A DNA stretch of 11,522 nt from RGIG3159 sp045640565 (lineage in GTDB: Bacteria > Bacillota > Clostridia > Oscillospirales > Oscillospiraceae): NCBI GenBank assembly GCA_045640565.1, contig JAZUFG010000065.1:1-11522 (forward strand), written 5' to 3'. Position 1 is the first letter of the stretch; the number at the start of each line of letters is the position of its first letter. Shown here in pieces: positions 1-6,428 of the stretch. Under the pieces are notes generated by a model that did no database searches, was not told the origin of the DNA, and saw only the letters and a list, made by a program, of their open reading frames with translations. Position numbers and translations under genes: made by a program.

Positions 1-1174
1 ATTTCAGGAAGTCCCGGATGCCATCTGCCAGGGCATCGATATCTTCCAGGCTGTTGTAATAGTGCATGGAAATGCGGATGCCGCCGGTTCCCGTGGAGCT
101 GCGAAGGGAGACCTTGATCCCCCGCTCCTGCAGGAAGGCAACCAGGGCCTTTTCCTTCTCAATGCTGCCTCCGGGAAAGCCAAAATTGAAAGAGGCGATG
201 GAGGACATGTGCTTTTCATCCGTTGGGCTGCACATGGTGATTCCCAAAGCCCTCAGGCGTTCCAGCAAATGCCGATGAAGGGTTCGGATCTTCTCCTCGA
301 TCTTCTCCGGGCCGTAGTCCAGCTGGACCTGAATGGCCTCGCTGAGGCCCAAGGCGCCGATATAGTTGGGGAAGCCCATGATCTCAAACTTGGAGGCATC
401 GTTGATGATCCCGTCATCATCAAAGGGATCCCGGGCCGGGTCCTCCAGATAAGAGACATAATCCGGGAATTTTGAAGGGAATTTCAGGCTGAAATAGCCG
501 TAATACATGGGGTCCAGCTTTTGAACGAGCTCCCGCCTGATATAAAGGAAGCTCATGCCGAAGGGATTGCCCAGCCATTTCTTGCCGCCGCCGCAGTAGA
601 AATCCGCGCCCATTTCCCGGACATTCACCTGCATGGCGCCGCATTCCTGAACTCCGTCCACAAGCAGATAGCAGCCGCGGGCATGGCAAAGGTCGGCAAT
701 CTCCCGCAGATCTGCCCGATAACCGTTGATCTCCTGCACGGAGGCCAGGGTGATGGCCTTGGTATGCGCATCCATGGCAGCTTCAAAATCCGCAGCCGTG
801 ACAGCGCCGTTATGGCTTTTGACCTCCCGCAGCTCTGCTCCCAGCTTGCAGACCCGGGGCTTCCAGCAGGCTGTGGAAGCCTGATACTCCAGGTCACAAA
901 TCAGGATGTTATCCCCCTTTTTGAGGGGAATGGCATTGGCGGCGATACCCAGTCCGTGGGTCGTGCTCTGCACCAGGGCAATTTCATCCGCATCACAGTG
1001 AATAAGCTCTGCTGCCTTTTCCCGAGCGCCTGTCAAATAGCTCCGCATTTCCCGGGTAATATCGCTGGCTGCCTTTTCCTCGCCGGTGAAGGTATCAATG
1101 AACTGCTGAGCGCAGGCCAGGGTCCTGGGGTGCGGTTTGGATGTAGCTGCATTATCCAGATAGATCTCTCTCAT
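1..1174 (-). CDS. Class V PLP-dependent aminotransferase, cysteine desulfurase / isopenicillin-N-epimerase-like (3' end cut by window edge)
   Basis: Probable pyridoxal-phosphate enzyme acting on an amino acid; the exact reaction (desulfurase, epimerase, lyase or transaminase) cannot be set from sequence alone. 391 residues are visible, near the usual family length of about 380-400, so only a few C-terminal residues are missing. It opens MREIYLDNAATSKP, the classic class V start. Further fold-type I landmarks are QSTTHGLG (about 69-76, phosphate-binding region), DGVQECGA (173-180, the Asp that holds the PLP ring nitrogen) and GGGKKWLGNPFG (195-206), where K199 aligns with the Schiff-base Lys of the usual HKW motif. 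Here Lys replaces the usual His before it. The late RSSTGTGGIRIS segment fits the substrate-carboxylate Arg region. The ATG overlaps the upstream metallopeptidase stop by 4 bp (ATGA), so the two are probably translationally coupled. Family call firm; specific activity unknown. Confidence 0.85.
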   Translation of the reverse strand, partial: MREIYLDNAATSKPHPRTLACAQQFIDTFTGEEKAASDITREMRSYLTGAREKAAELIHCDADEIALVQSTTHGLGIAANAIPLKKGDNILICDLEYQASTACWKPRVCKLGAELREVKSHNGAVTAADFEAAMDAHTKAITLASVQEINGYRADLREIADLCHARGCYLLVDGVQECGAMQVNVREMGADFYCGGGKKWLGNPFGMSFLYIRRELVQKLDPMYYGYFSLKFPSKFPDYVSYLEDPARDPFDDDGIINDASKFEIMGFPNYIGALGLSEAIQVQLDYGPEKIEEKIRTLHRHLLERLRALGITMCSPTDEKHMSSIASFNFGFPGGSIEKEKALVAFLQERGIKVSLRSSTGTGGIRISMHYYNSLEDIDALADGIRDFLK

Positions 1175-2649
1175 AAAGAAGCCTCCTCCAAGGGATAGAT
1201 GGGTCGGCGCAATTTGTGATAGTCATAGGTCCGCAGGTCCGTGGAGCGAAGTCCCGGCATCTCGCAGGTGATGATCTTCCCCGCCCGGGACTGGAAGTAA
1301 GCCCGGAAATGGCCTGCCGATTTCAGGCAGATCACGCGATAATCCTCGGGATCCGCTCCCGTGATTACCATGGGGCGGTCATCAAAGGACTGGGTACGAT
1401 AGGAGGCGACCACGACCTCCACATTTCCGTGGCGCAATCGGGCCGTGGGGCCCAGGGCAACCGGAACGCCGTGATTCATGGGGGTCACATAGCGGAAATT
1501 GCCGTCCGAAAGGTTGACCACCTCAAAATCCGATTCCACGGGCGCTCCGCAGATGGGCTCCGTCTTGCCGCCTATTTTCGCGTGGATCTTTGCTCCCACG
1601 CCGGCGGCATGGGCCTGCTTTGCGCTTTCCGGGTCATAAATCATGGCAAAGATGGAATGGGGGCAGTCCCGCTCCAAAAGCTCCCGCAGGAGGTGGGTCC
1701 CATCCCCGGGGCAGCCGCTGCCGGGATTATCCGAGCTCTCGTGAATGAGGGCATATCCGGGACCGCGGAACTCCTCTGCGAGGGTCAGCGCCTCTGCGGC
1801 ATTGTGGGACCGGGCGTCAAAATCCTTCCTCCGGGCAAAGAAGTATTCTCCCAGCTCTCTTGCCTCCGAGTCGGCATCCCTCTCGGCGACGATCAGGACA
1901 GAAGCCCCCGCCCAATACTGATCGTTGGCGGAAAAGCCCTGAACCAGTGTGGCGTCGATCAGGCCATGCTTCCTGCGATAATCCGCAAAATAGTCCCGCA
2001 CCTCCGCCATGGGCTGGCCCGCCACTGTGGTCGTGGTCGTATTGGGGAGGATGATGGGAAGGGGCAGAAGGGTCATTCGCGGCTTTATTTCGCCCCGAAC
2101 CGTCCGAATCAGGGTCTTGACTGCCAAATCCGCTGCCTCTGCCATATCCGTATGCGGGAATTCTTTAATAACAAAAAGTCCGTCCGAAAGCTCCGCCATC
2201 TCCGGCGTGACATTGGCGTGGATATCCAGTGTGGACATGATGGGATACTCTTTGCCCACGATCTCCCGGACCTTTTTGAGAAGATAGGCCTCCAGATCCT
2301 CCACGCCCTCTGCGCTGCCCGCGCCGTGCATGGCCAGGAAAAAGCCTTCTGCCTCCCGGTAATGTGCTTCGACCTGAGGAAGGAAATGCCCCATCAGTTC
2401 CCGAAGGCATTCCGCCGTCATCATGGCGCCTCCATCCAATTCCATGGAATCCAGAGGAATGCCTTCCACGCCCAGCTCCTCGCAGGCAGAAAGCGCCCCG
2501 CCTAAATAGCTCTTTGTTCCCCGGAAATCCCGGAGGATCCTCTCCGCGGGAATCCAGCCCTTGGGGAGAAATTCCCCCAAGCCGATCTTCTTTTGCAGGA
2601 AGGTGTTTGTCTCCTGTCCGAAGGATGCGATCATTATTTTCACAGGCAT
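1171..2649 (-). CDS. M81 family metallopeptidase, MlrC (microcystinase C)-like
   Basis: A 492-residue cytoplasmic protein of the MlrC/M81 family (DUF1485 N-terminal domain plus MlrC C-terminal domain), close to the usual length of about 480-510. The founding member hydrolyses linear microcystin products; most relatives have no known substrate and probably act on small amide or peptide compounds. Visible landmarks: IASFGQETNTF at residues 7-17, AMHGAGS at 106-112, the metal-site motif LDIHANV with D142 and H144, EFPHTD with H166 as a further likely zinc ligand, DNPGSGCPGDGTHLL at 307-321, and a C-terminal RSTDLRTYDYHKLRRPIYPL, typical of the family tail. I chose the ATG at 2649 (MPVKIM) because GGAG of GGAGAAGAGGT lies 7 nt upstream; an in-frame ATG at 2679 would add ten basic, non-conserved residues. 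First gene of a two-gene unit with the aminotransferase. I see no convincing promoter; a structured repeat starts 20 bp upstream. Confidence 0.88.
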   Translation of the reverse strand: MPVKIMIASFGQETNTFLQKKIGLGEFLPKGWIPAERILRDFRGTKSYLGGALSACEELGVEGIPLDSMELDGGAMMTAECLRELMGHFLPQVEAHYREAEGFFLAMHGAGSAEGVEDLEAYLLKKVREIVGKEYPIMSTLDIHANVTPEMAELSDGLFVIKEFPHTDMAEAADLAVKTLIRTVRGEIKPRMTLLPLPIILPNTTTTTVAGQPMAEVRDYFADYRRKHGLIDATLVQGFSANDQYWAGASVLIVAERDADSEARELGEYFFARRKDFDARSHNAAEALTLAEEFRGPGYALIHESSDNPGSGCPGDGTHLLRELLERDCPHSIFAMIYDPESAKQAHAAGVGAKIHAKIGGKTEPICGAPVESDFEVVNLSDGNFRYVTPMNHGVPVALGPTARLRHGNVEVVVASYRTQSFDDRPMVITGADPEDYRVICLKSAGHFRAYFQSRAGKIITCEMPGLRSTDLRTYDYHKLRRPIYPLEEASL

Positions 2650-2668
2650 ACCTCTTCTCCGATTTCTA

Positions 2669-2837
2669 ATACTGCTCACTGATTAAAATGAGATATTTTA
2701 TTCAGCCCTTTTGAATCGTCCAAGTGCCGCGCAAAGCGCGGTTGACAGTTCAAAAGCCGTCTCATGCGAAAACTGCGTTGCTGCGGCGACTATGAAAACA
2801 AGACATGATCTGTCTTGTTTTCATCCGTTTTCAGTAT
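2669..2837 (+). repeat. Structured intergenic repeat, copy 1 (169 bp, terminal inverted repeats, four hairpins)
   Basis: First of two related intergenic elements (the other is 7556-7725). Bases 2708-2837 align without gaps to 7596-7725 with about 108 of 130 identical, counted by eye. The ends are imperfect inverted repeats: ATACTG at 2669-2674 and CAGTAT at 2832-2837, extended by GATTAAAA against the complement of TTTTCATC. Four hairpins follow in order: 2679-2689/2695-2705; 2708-2720/2744-2756 enclosing a perfect 6-bp stem CCGCGC-AAA-GCGCGG at 2727-2741; a short stem 2776-2780/2784-2788 with two G-T wobbles; and a perfect 14-bp stem 2792-2805/2811-2824. It lies between the divergent metallopeptidase and regulator genes, so it is both the 5' leader region of the former and upstream of the promoter of the latter. 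No transposase is present, and I see no clear target-site duplication. Confidence 0.8.
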
Positions 2838-2879
2838 ATAGCGATACTAACCTTCTTTTCCTCGTTTGTCAATCCATGA

Positions 2880-2908
2880 TAGACATTCTCCGCAATCTCT
2901 GCTATACT
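2880..2908 (+). promoter_or_regulatory. Sigma-A promoter of the GntR regulator gene
   Basis: -35 box TAGACA (2880-2885, 5 of 6 to TTGACA), 17-bp spacer and -10 box TATACT (2903-2908, 5 of 6 to TATAAT). Transcription would start near 2915, inside the palindromic operator, giving a leader of about 36 nt before the ATG at 2951. Confidence 0.75.
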
Positions 2909-2909
2909 C

Positions 2910-2926
2910 CACTTGTAATACAAGTG
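2910..2926. promoter_or_regulatory. Palindromic operator of the FadR-type regulator (autoregulation)
   Basis: Perfect 17-bp palindrome CACTTGTAATACAAGTG (8 + 1 + 8). Its core TTGTAATACAA fits the FadR-subfamily consensus TNGTNNNACNA. It is centred at 2918, on the predicted transcription start, where bound protein would block polymerase. The same 13-bp core CTTGTAATACAAG recurs at the transketolase promoter. Binding by the adjacent regulator is inferred. Confidence 0.78.
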
Positions 2927-2950
2927 AACTTTCAGGAAGAGGAAATCAAA

Positions 2951-3643
2951 ATGGCAGTCAATCCCATAAAAAAACAAAGTGTCAGCGAATTGGTCTTTGA
3001 ACAGCTGAAAGAGCAGATCATCCGGGGTGAATGGCCCGTGGGGACAAAAATCCCCTCCGAAAACGAGCTCTGCTCCATGATGGGGGTCAGCCGCGTTTCT
3101 GTGCGCCACGCCCTGCAGAAGCTGACCGTTCTGGGTCTCATTGAAACCCGGCAGGCTGACGGGAGCTATGTTTGCGGAGAAAATGTAGGCTCCGCTTTCA
3201 AGGTTGCCATCACACCGGCGGCCCTTTTGCAGCCCCATAATCTGGATGAAGTTCTGGAGTTTCGCCGGGCCATTGAAATCCAGACTGCCGGGTTAGCCGC
3301 GAAGAATGCCGAGGATGCCCAGCTTGCGGAGCTATCTGCCATCTATGAGCGGCAGCTGCAGGCGGCCGAGAGCGCTTCCTTAAAGGAATATGCCTCCCTG
3401 GACATGGATTTTCACATGGCAATTGCCCGCTGCGCCCACAATTCCCTGATCGAAACGGTCTATGAGGTCCTTTGGGATCTTCTCAGCGTTGCCATGGAGG
3501 AGACCGTCTCCAAGCTGGGCTTCGGCTATGCCAAAAAATACCACCAGCTCCTGATCGACGCCATCCGCAGCGGCAGCGCCGAGGAAGCGGAATCCGTCAT
3601 GCGGGAGCACCTGGCCGAAAATGAAAAGGCCATCCGAAAATAA
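2951..3643 (+). CDS. GntR family transcriptional regulator, FadR subfamily (FCD ligand-binding domain)
   Basis: A 230-residue DNA-binding regulator, normal length for the FadR group. The N-terminal winged helix-turn-helix (about residues 9-75) shows the GntR signature: VFEQLKEQIIRGEWPVGTKIPSENEL, then GVSRVSVRHALQKLTVLGLI and the wing ETRQADGSYV. The all-helical FCD domain (about 95-225) carries the usual metal-binding set: D151 and H155 (D-x3-H in DMDFH), H198 (YHQLL) and H220 (REHL). FCD regulators of this type commonly bind small carboxylates through that metal. The ATG at 2951 is chosen because it starts the conserved domain and has AGGAAGAGG eight bases upstream; the reading frame is open further upstream but that part lies within the intergenic repeat and promoter. 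Perfect palindromes at its own promoter and at the downstream operon point to repression of both, with release by a pathway acid. Confidence 0.93.
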   Translation: MAVNPIKKQSVSELVFEQLKEQIIRGEWPVGTKIPSENELCSMMGVSRVSVRHALQKLTVLGLIETRQADGSYVCGENVGSAFKVAITPAALLQPHNLDEVLEFRRAIEIQTAGLAAKNAEDAQLAELSAIYERQLQAAESASLKEYASLDMDFHMAIARCAHNSLIETVYEVLWDLLSVAMEETVSKLGFGYAKKYHQLLIDAIRSGSAEEAESVMREHLAENEKAIRK

Positions 3644-3645
3644 AA

Positions 3646-3665
3646 AGGGTTGACTTTTCAACCCT
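3646..3665. terminator. Stem-loop after the regulator gene, overlapping the next promoter's -35 box
   Basis: Perfect 8-bp inverted repeat AGGGTTGA-CTTT-TCAACCCT, starting 2 nt after the regulator stop codon. On the plus strand the following bases (CTATGTTATTA) make only a weak T-run, so termination of the regulator transcript is probably partial. On the minus strand the stem is followed by TTTTTATTTT, which resembles an intrinsic terminator for antisense transcripts. The stem contains the TTGACT -35 box of the operon promoter. Confidence 0.55.
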
Positions 3666-3677
3666 CTATGTTATTAT
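3650..3677 (+). promoter_or_regulatory. Sigma-A promoter of the transketolase operon
   Basis: -35 TTGACT (3650-3655), 16-bp spacer, -10 TATTAT (3672-3677). The start would be near 3684, inside the downstream palindrome. This arrangement matches the regulator's own promoter and implies repression when the palindrome is occupied. Confidence 0.75.
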
Positions 3678-3680
3678 CTA

Positions 3681-3704
3681 GCTTGTAATACAAGCATACA
3701 AGCT
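3681..3704. promoter_or_regulatory. Operator of the transketolase operon: palindrome plus a third half-site
   Basis: GCTTGTAATACAAGC (3681-3695) is a perfect 15-bp palindrome sharing the 13-bp core of the regulator's operator. A further half-site TACAAGCT (3697-3704) repeats the right arm 8 bp downstream and can also pair with AGCTTGTA at 3680-3687. The palindrome centre (3688) sits 11 bp after the -10 box, against 10 bp at the regulator promoter. Confidence 0.78.
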
Positions 3705-3749
3705 GCCCTTTGGGCCGGCTTTATCTCTTTCAAAACAGGAGGATCTCTT

Positions 3750-4586
3750 ATGGCATTTACACCCGAAAAACTCAAGGAGCTGAAAAAACGGGCCGTGGAT
3801 ATCCGCGCAGACATCGTGGAAATGATCCCCGCCGGAAAAATCGGCCATCTGGGCGGAAGCGCTTCCATTGCCGATGTGACCGCCGCCCTTTATTTCAGTA
3901 AAATGAAGGTCTTTGCCGATCCCAAGGACCCCCGCAGGGACCGCTGCGTCTTTTCCAAAGGTCATGCCGTTCTGGCCCAATATGCCTGTCTGGCAGAGCT
4001 GGGTTATTTCAGCAAGGACGAATTCAAGAATGTGAAAACCCTCCACGGCCTCCTTCAGGGCCACCCCGACCTGAGCATTCCCGGCATTGAAGCCGTGACA
4101 GGTTCTCTGGGCCAGGGTCTTTCCGTTTCCCTGGGCATGGCCCTTGCTACCCGTCTGGATGACCCCAAGGTCCGCGTTTACTGCATTTTGGGGGATGGCG
4201 AACTGGCGGAAGGCCAGGTCTGGGAAGCTGCCATGGCCGCCCCTGTTTATAAAGCCGACAACCTCTGCGCCATCATTGATTGGAACGGTGTTCAGGCCAC
4301 AGACGCGACGGAAAAGATCTTCCCCATTCCCGATCTGAAGGCAAAATGGACTGCCTTCGGCTGGAATGTGATTGAAATCGACGGCCACGACATGGCCTCC
4401 ATTCTGGATGCCCTGGACCGGGCAGAAGCGTGCAAGGGCAAACCCAGCATGATCCTGGCAAAGACCGTCAAAGGCAAGGGCTTTGATTTTGCCGAGGGCA
4501 AGAGCAAATACCACAATGCCGCCATGACGGAAGAAGAGTACGCTCGCGCCAAGGAACTGATCGCAAAGATGCGGGAGGAAATCTGA
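3750..4586 (+). CDS. Transketolase, N-terminal (TPP pyrophosphate-binding) subunit
   Basis: A 278-residue protein corresponding to the first part of transketolase, as in split two-gene enzymes. With the next gene's product it should form the thiamin-diphosphate enzyme that moves a two-carbon ketol unit between sugars in the cytoplasm. Landmarks: GKIGHLGGSAS (29-39, H33 in the donor-substrate pocket), SKGHA (69-73), GHPD (104-107), TGSLGQGLS (117-125) and the ThDP/metal motif GDGELAEGQVWEA starting at 148 and continuing to DNLCAIIDWNG with N171. AGGAGG lies 7 nt before the ATG. First gene of a four-gene operon; the stop is followed after 1 nt by the second subunit's ATG. A catabolic-operon copy under a dedicated FadR-type regulator is more likely substrate-specific (known examples of split catabolic transketolases act on apulose 4-phosphate or sulfofructose) than the housekeeping enzyme; that is inference. 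Confidence 0.93.
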   Translation: MAFTPEKLKELKKRAVDIRADIVEMIPAGKIGHLGGSASIADVTAALYFSKMKVFADPKDPRRDRCVFSKGHAVLAQYACLAELGYFSKDEFKNVKTLHGLLQGHPDLSIPGIEAVTGSLGQGLSVSLGMALATRLDDPKVRVYCILGDGELAEGQVWEAAMAAPVYKADNLCAIIDWNGVQATDATEKIFPIPDLKAKWTAFGWNVIEIDGHDMASILDALDRAEACKGKPSMILAKTVKGKGFDFAEGKSKYHNAAMTEEEYARAKELIAKMREEI

Positions 4587-4587
4587 T

Positions 4588-5514
4588 ATGGAAATGAAGA
4601 ATTGCAGAAATGCCTACGGCGAAGCGCTCCGCAGATTGGGCGCAGAAAATAAGGATATCGTCGTATTGGAAGCGGATCTGGGGAACTCCACCATGTCCAA
4701 GCTCTTCGGGGCAGAAAACCCCGAGCGCTATTTCCAAATGGGCATTGCCGAGCAAAACATGCTCTCCACTGCCGCGGGCCTGGCACTGGCGGGAAAGATC
4801 CCCTTTGCAAATTCCTTTGCCGTCTTCTCCTCCGGCCGTCCCTATGACCAGATCCGCTCCTCCATCTGCATTCCCAATGCCAATGTGAAGATCTGCGGCT
4901 CCTCTGCCGGCCTTTCCGACTACGGCGACGGCAAGACCCATCAGTCCATTGATGATCTGGCCATCATGCAGGTCCTTCCCAACATGACGGTCCTCTCCCC
5001 TGTGGACGCCGTGGAAACCGAGAAAATGGTGGAAGCCATGGTGGAGATGAAGGGGCCCTGCTACCTTCGGATCAACCGGAACGATGTCCCCGTCCTGACG
5101 GACCCGGAGGAAGAATATCATATCGGAAAAATCAGTACCCTGCGGGAAGGGACAGACATCGTGATCTTTGCCACCGGCCTGATGGTCTATCAGTCCCTGG
5201 AGGCCGCAAAGATCCTGGAAAAAGAGGGCATCTGCGCCAGAGTGGTGAATATCAGCACCGTCAAGCCTCTGGACTGTGAGAAGGTCTGCGCTTTGGCCGA
5301 GGGCATGAAGGCTGCCGTCAGCGTGGAAGAGCACAGCGTCTTCGGCGGCCTGGGCGCCGCTATCCTGAAAGCTTTGGCGAAAAAACCTCTGCCTACGGAA
5401 ATCATCGGTGTGGAGGATTCCTTCGGAACCTCCGCGGAAAACTATGAACTCATGCTGAAAGAATACAGGCTCACCCCGGAAGACATTGCCGAGCGGGCAA
5501 AGAAAATTCTTTAA
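4588..5514 (+). CDS. Transketolase, C-terminal (pyrimidine-binding) subunit
   Basis: A 308-residue partner of the preceding subunit, containing the pyrimidine-binding domain and the transketolase C-terminal domain. Key features: VVLEADLGNSTMSKLF at 25-40, and MGIAEQNML at 51-59, where E55 is the conserved Glu that activates the thiamin aminopyrimidine ring. SSGRPYDQIRSSICIPNANVKI follows, then GKTHQSIDDLAIM with its conserved His, then a Rossmann-like C-terminal domain starting near residue 190 (IVIFATGLMVYQSLEAAKIL) and VSVEEHSVFGGLG. Length and domain order fit bacterial split transketolases. GGGAGG lies 9 nt before the ATG, inside the end of the first subunit gene, so coupled translation at equal amounts is likely. 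A second in-frame ATG two codons downstream is a possible alternative start. Confidence 0.93.
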   Translation: MEMKNCRNAYGEALRRLGAENKDIVVLEADLGNSTMSKLFGAENPERYFQMGIAEQNMLSTAAGLALAGKIPFANSFAVFSSGRPYDQIRSSICIPNANVKICGSSAGLSDYGDGKTHQSIDDLAIMQVLPNMTVLSPVDAVETEKMVEAMVEMKGPCYLRINRNDVPVLTDPEEEYHIGKISTLREGTDIVIFATGLMVYQSLEAAKILEKEGICARVVNISTVKPLDCEKVCALAEGMKAAVSVEEHSVFGGLGAAILKALAKKPLPTEIIGVEDSFGTSAENYELMLKEYRLTPEDIAERAKKIL

Positions 5515-5533
5515 GAACAGGAAGGAAATCACA

Positions 5534-6427
5534 ATGGAAAAAATCGGTTTTATCGGCCTCGGTATCATGGGCAAGCCCATGGCAAAGAATCTCCTGAAGG
5601 CAGGCTATGAAGTTAAGGTTTACGATATCGTCAAGGCAGGCGTGGACGAGCTTGCCGCCGCAGGCGCCATCCCGGGCAAAAGCAACGAGGATGTGGCCGC
5701 CTTTGCGGATGTGGTCATCACCATGGTCCCCAACTCTCCCCAGGTGAAGGAAGCTGTTCTCGGGGAAGGCGGCGCCCTTTACGGCGCAAAGCCCGGCACG
5801 GTTTTTGTGGACATGAGTTCCATCAACCCCATTGCCTCCCGCGAGATCTGCGTCGAGGTGGAGAAGAAGGGCTGCTTCATGCTGGACGCCCCTGTTTCCG
5901 GCGGGGAGCCCAAGGCTATTGACGGCACCCTTGCCATCATGGTCGGCGGCAGGGAAGAGATTTTTAATCAGGTCAAGGACATTCTGGCTGTCATGGGTTC
6001 CTCCGTTACCCTCTGCGGTGACATCGGCGCAGGCAACACCACCAAGCTGGCAAATCAGGTCATCGTGGCCGCCAATATTGCGGCCGTTTCCGAAGCTCTT
6101 GTCCTGGGCAAAAAGGCCGGCGTCAAGCCCGAAGCCATTTATCAGGCTATCCGCGGCGGCCTGGCCGGCAGCACCGTCATGGACGCCAAGGCTCCTATGA
6201 TGATGGACGGCAATTTCAAGCCCGGCTTCCGCATCAACCTGCATATTAAGGACCTGAACAACGCCATTGATACCGCTCATGAAGTGGGCGCTCCCCTGCC
6301 CCTTACCTCTTCCGTCATGGAAATGATGCAGTGGCTCAAGGCCAACGGCTATGAAAAGGAAGACCACAGTTCCCTGGTGCGCTATTATGAGGCGCTTTCC
6401 GCCACGGATGTGAGAAGGGACAAATAA
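5534..6427 (+). CDS. garR: 2-hydroxy-3-oxopropionate (tartronate semialdehyde) reductase
   Basis: A 297-residue NAD(P)H-dependent beta-hydroxyacid dehydrogenase that interconverts tartronate semialdehyde and D-glycerate. The N-terminal Rossmann fold has GLGIMG (8-13). The family signature DAPVSGGEPKAIDGTLAIMVGG (118-139) contains S122-G123-G124, and GNTTKLANQ holds the catalytic K171 and N175. RGGLAGSTVMDAKAPMMMDG and KPGFRINLHIKDLNNA (229-244, K239/D240) closely resemble E. coli GarR as I recall it; this similarity is much stronger than to 3-hydroxyisobutyrate dehydrogenases. The ATG at 5534 has AGGAAGG 8 nt upstream and starts right at the dinucleotide-binding strand; the frame is open upstream only across the previous gene's end. 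It lies 19 nt after the transketolase pair and 1 nt before the alcohol dehydrogenase. Close homologues can also act on hydroxypyruvate, threonate or gamma-hydroxybutyrate substrates, so the precise acid here is not proven. Confidence 0.88.
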   Translation: MEKIGFIGLGIMGKPMAKNLLKAGYEVKVYDIVKAGVDELAAAGAIPGKSNEDVAAFADVVITMVPNSPQVKEAVLGEGGALYGAKPGTVFVDMSSINPIASREICVEVEKKGCFMLDAPVSGGEPKAIDGTLAIMVGGREEIFNQVKDILAVMGSSVTLCGDIGAGNTTKLANQVIVAANIAAVSEALVLGKKAGVKPEAIYQAIRGGLAGSTVMDAKAPMMMDGNFKPGFRINLHIKDLNNAIDTAHEVGAPLPLTSSVMEMMQWLKANGYEKEDHSSLVRYYEALSATDVRRDK

Positions 6428-6428
6428 C

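Noticed and set aside
1216..2505. Long 429-codon plus-strand reading frame opposite the metallopeptidase gene.
   Set aside because: It is antisense to a gene with clear family motifs, shows no recognisable domain of its own, and arises from GC-rich codon use.
2742..2747. Perfect TTGACA -35-like hexamer inside repeat copy 1.
   Set aside because: No -10 box at 16-18 bp spacing downstream; the bases belong to a hairpin arm and are not kept in copy 2.
2711..2950. In-frame upstream extension of the regulator gene by 80 codons.
   Set aside because: It would run through the structured repeat, the promoter and the operator; the conserved GntR domain and a good ribosome site place the start at 2951.
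4468..5580. 370-codon minus-strand frame opposite the transketolase C subunit, and a similar one at 5471-6430 opposite garR.
   Set aside because: Both lie antisense to well-supported enzymes and have the Gly/His/Asp-rich composition typical of shadow frames.
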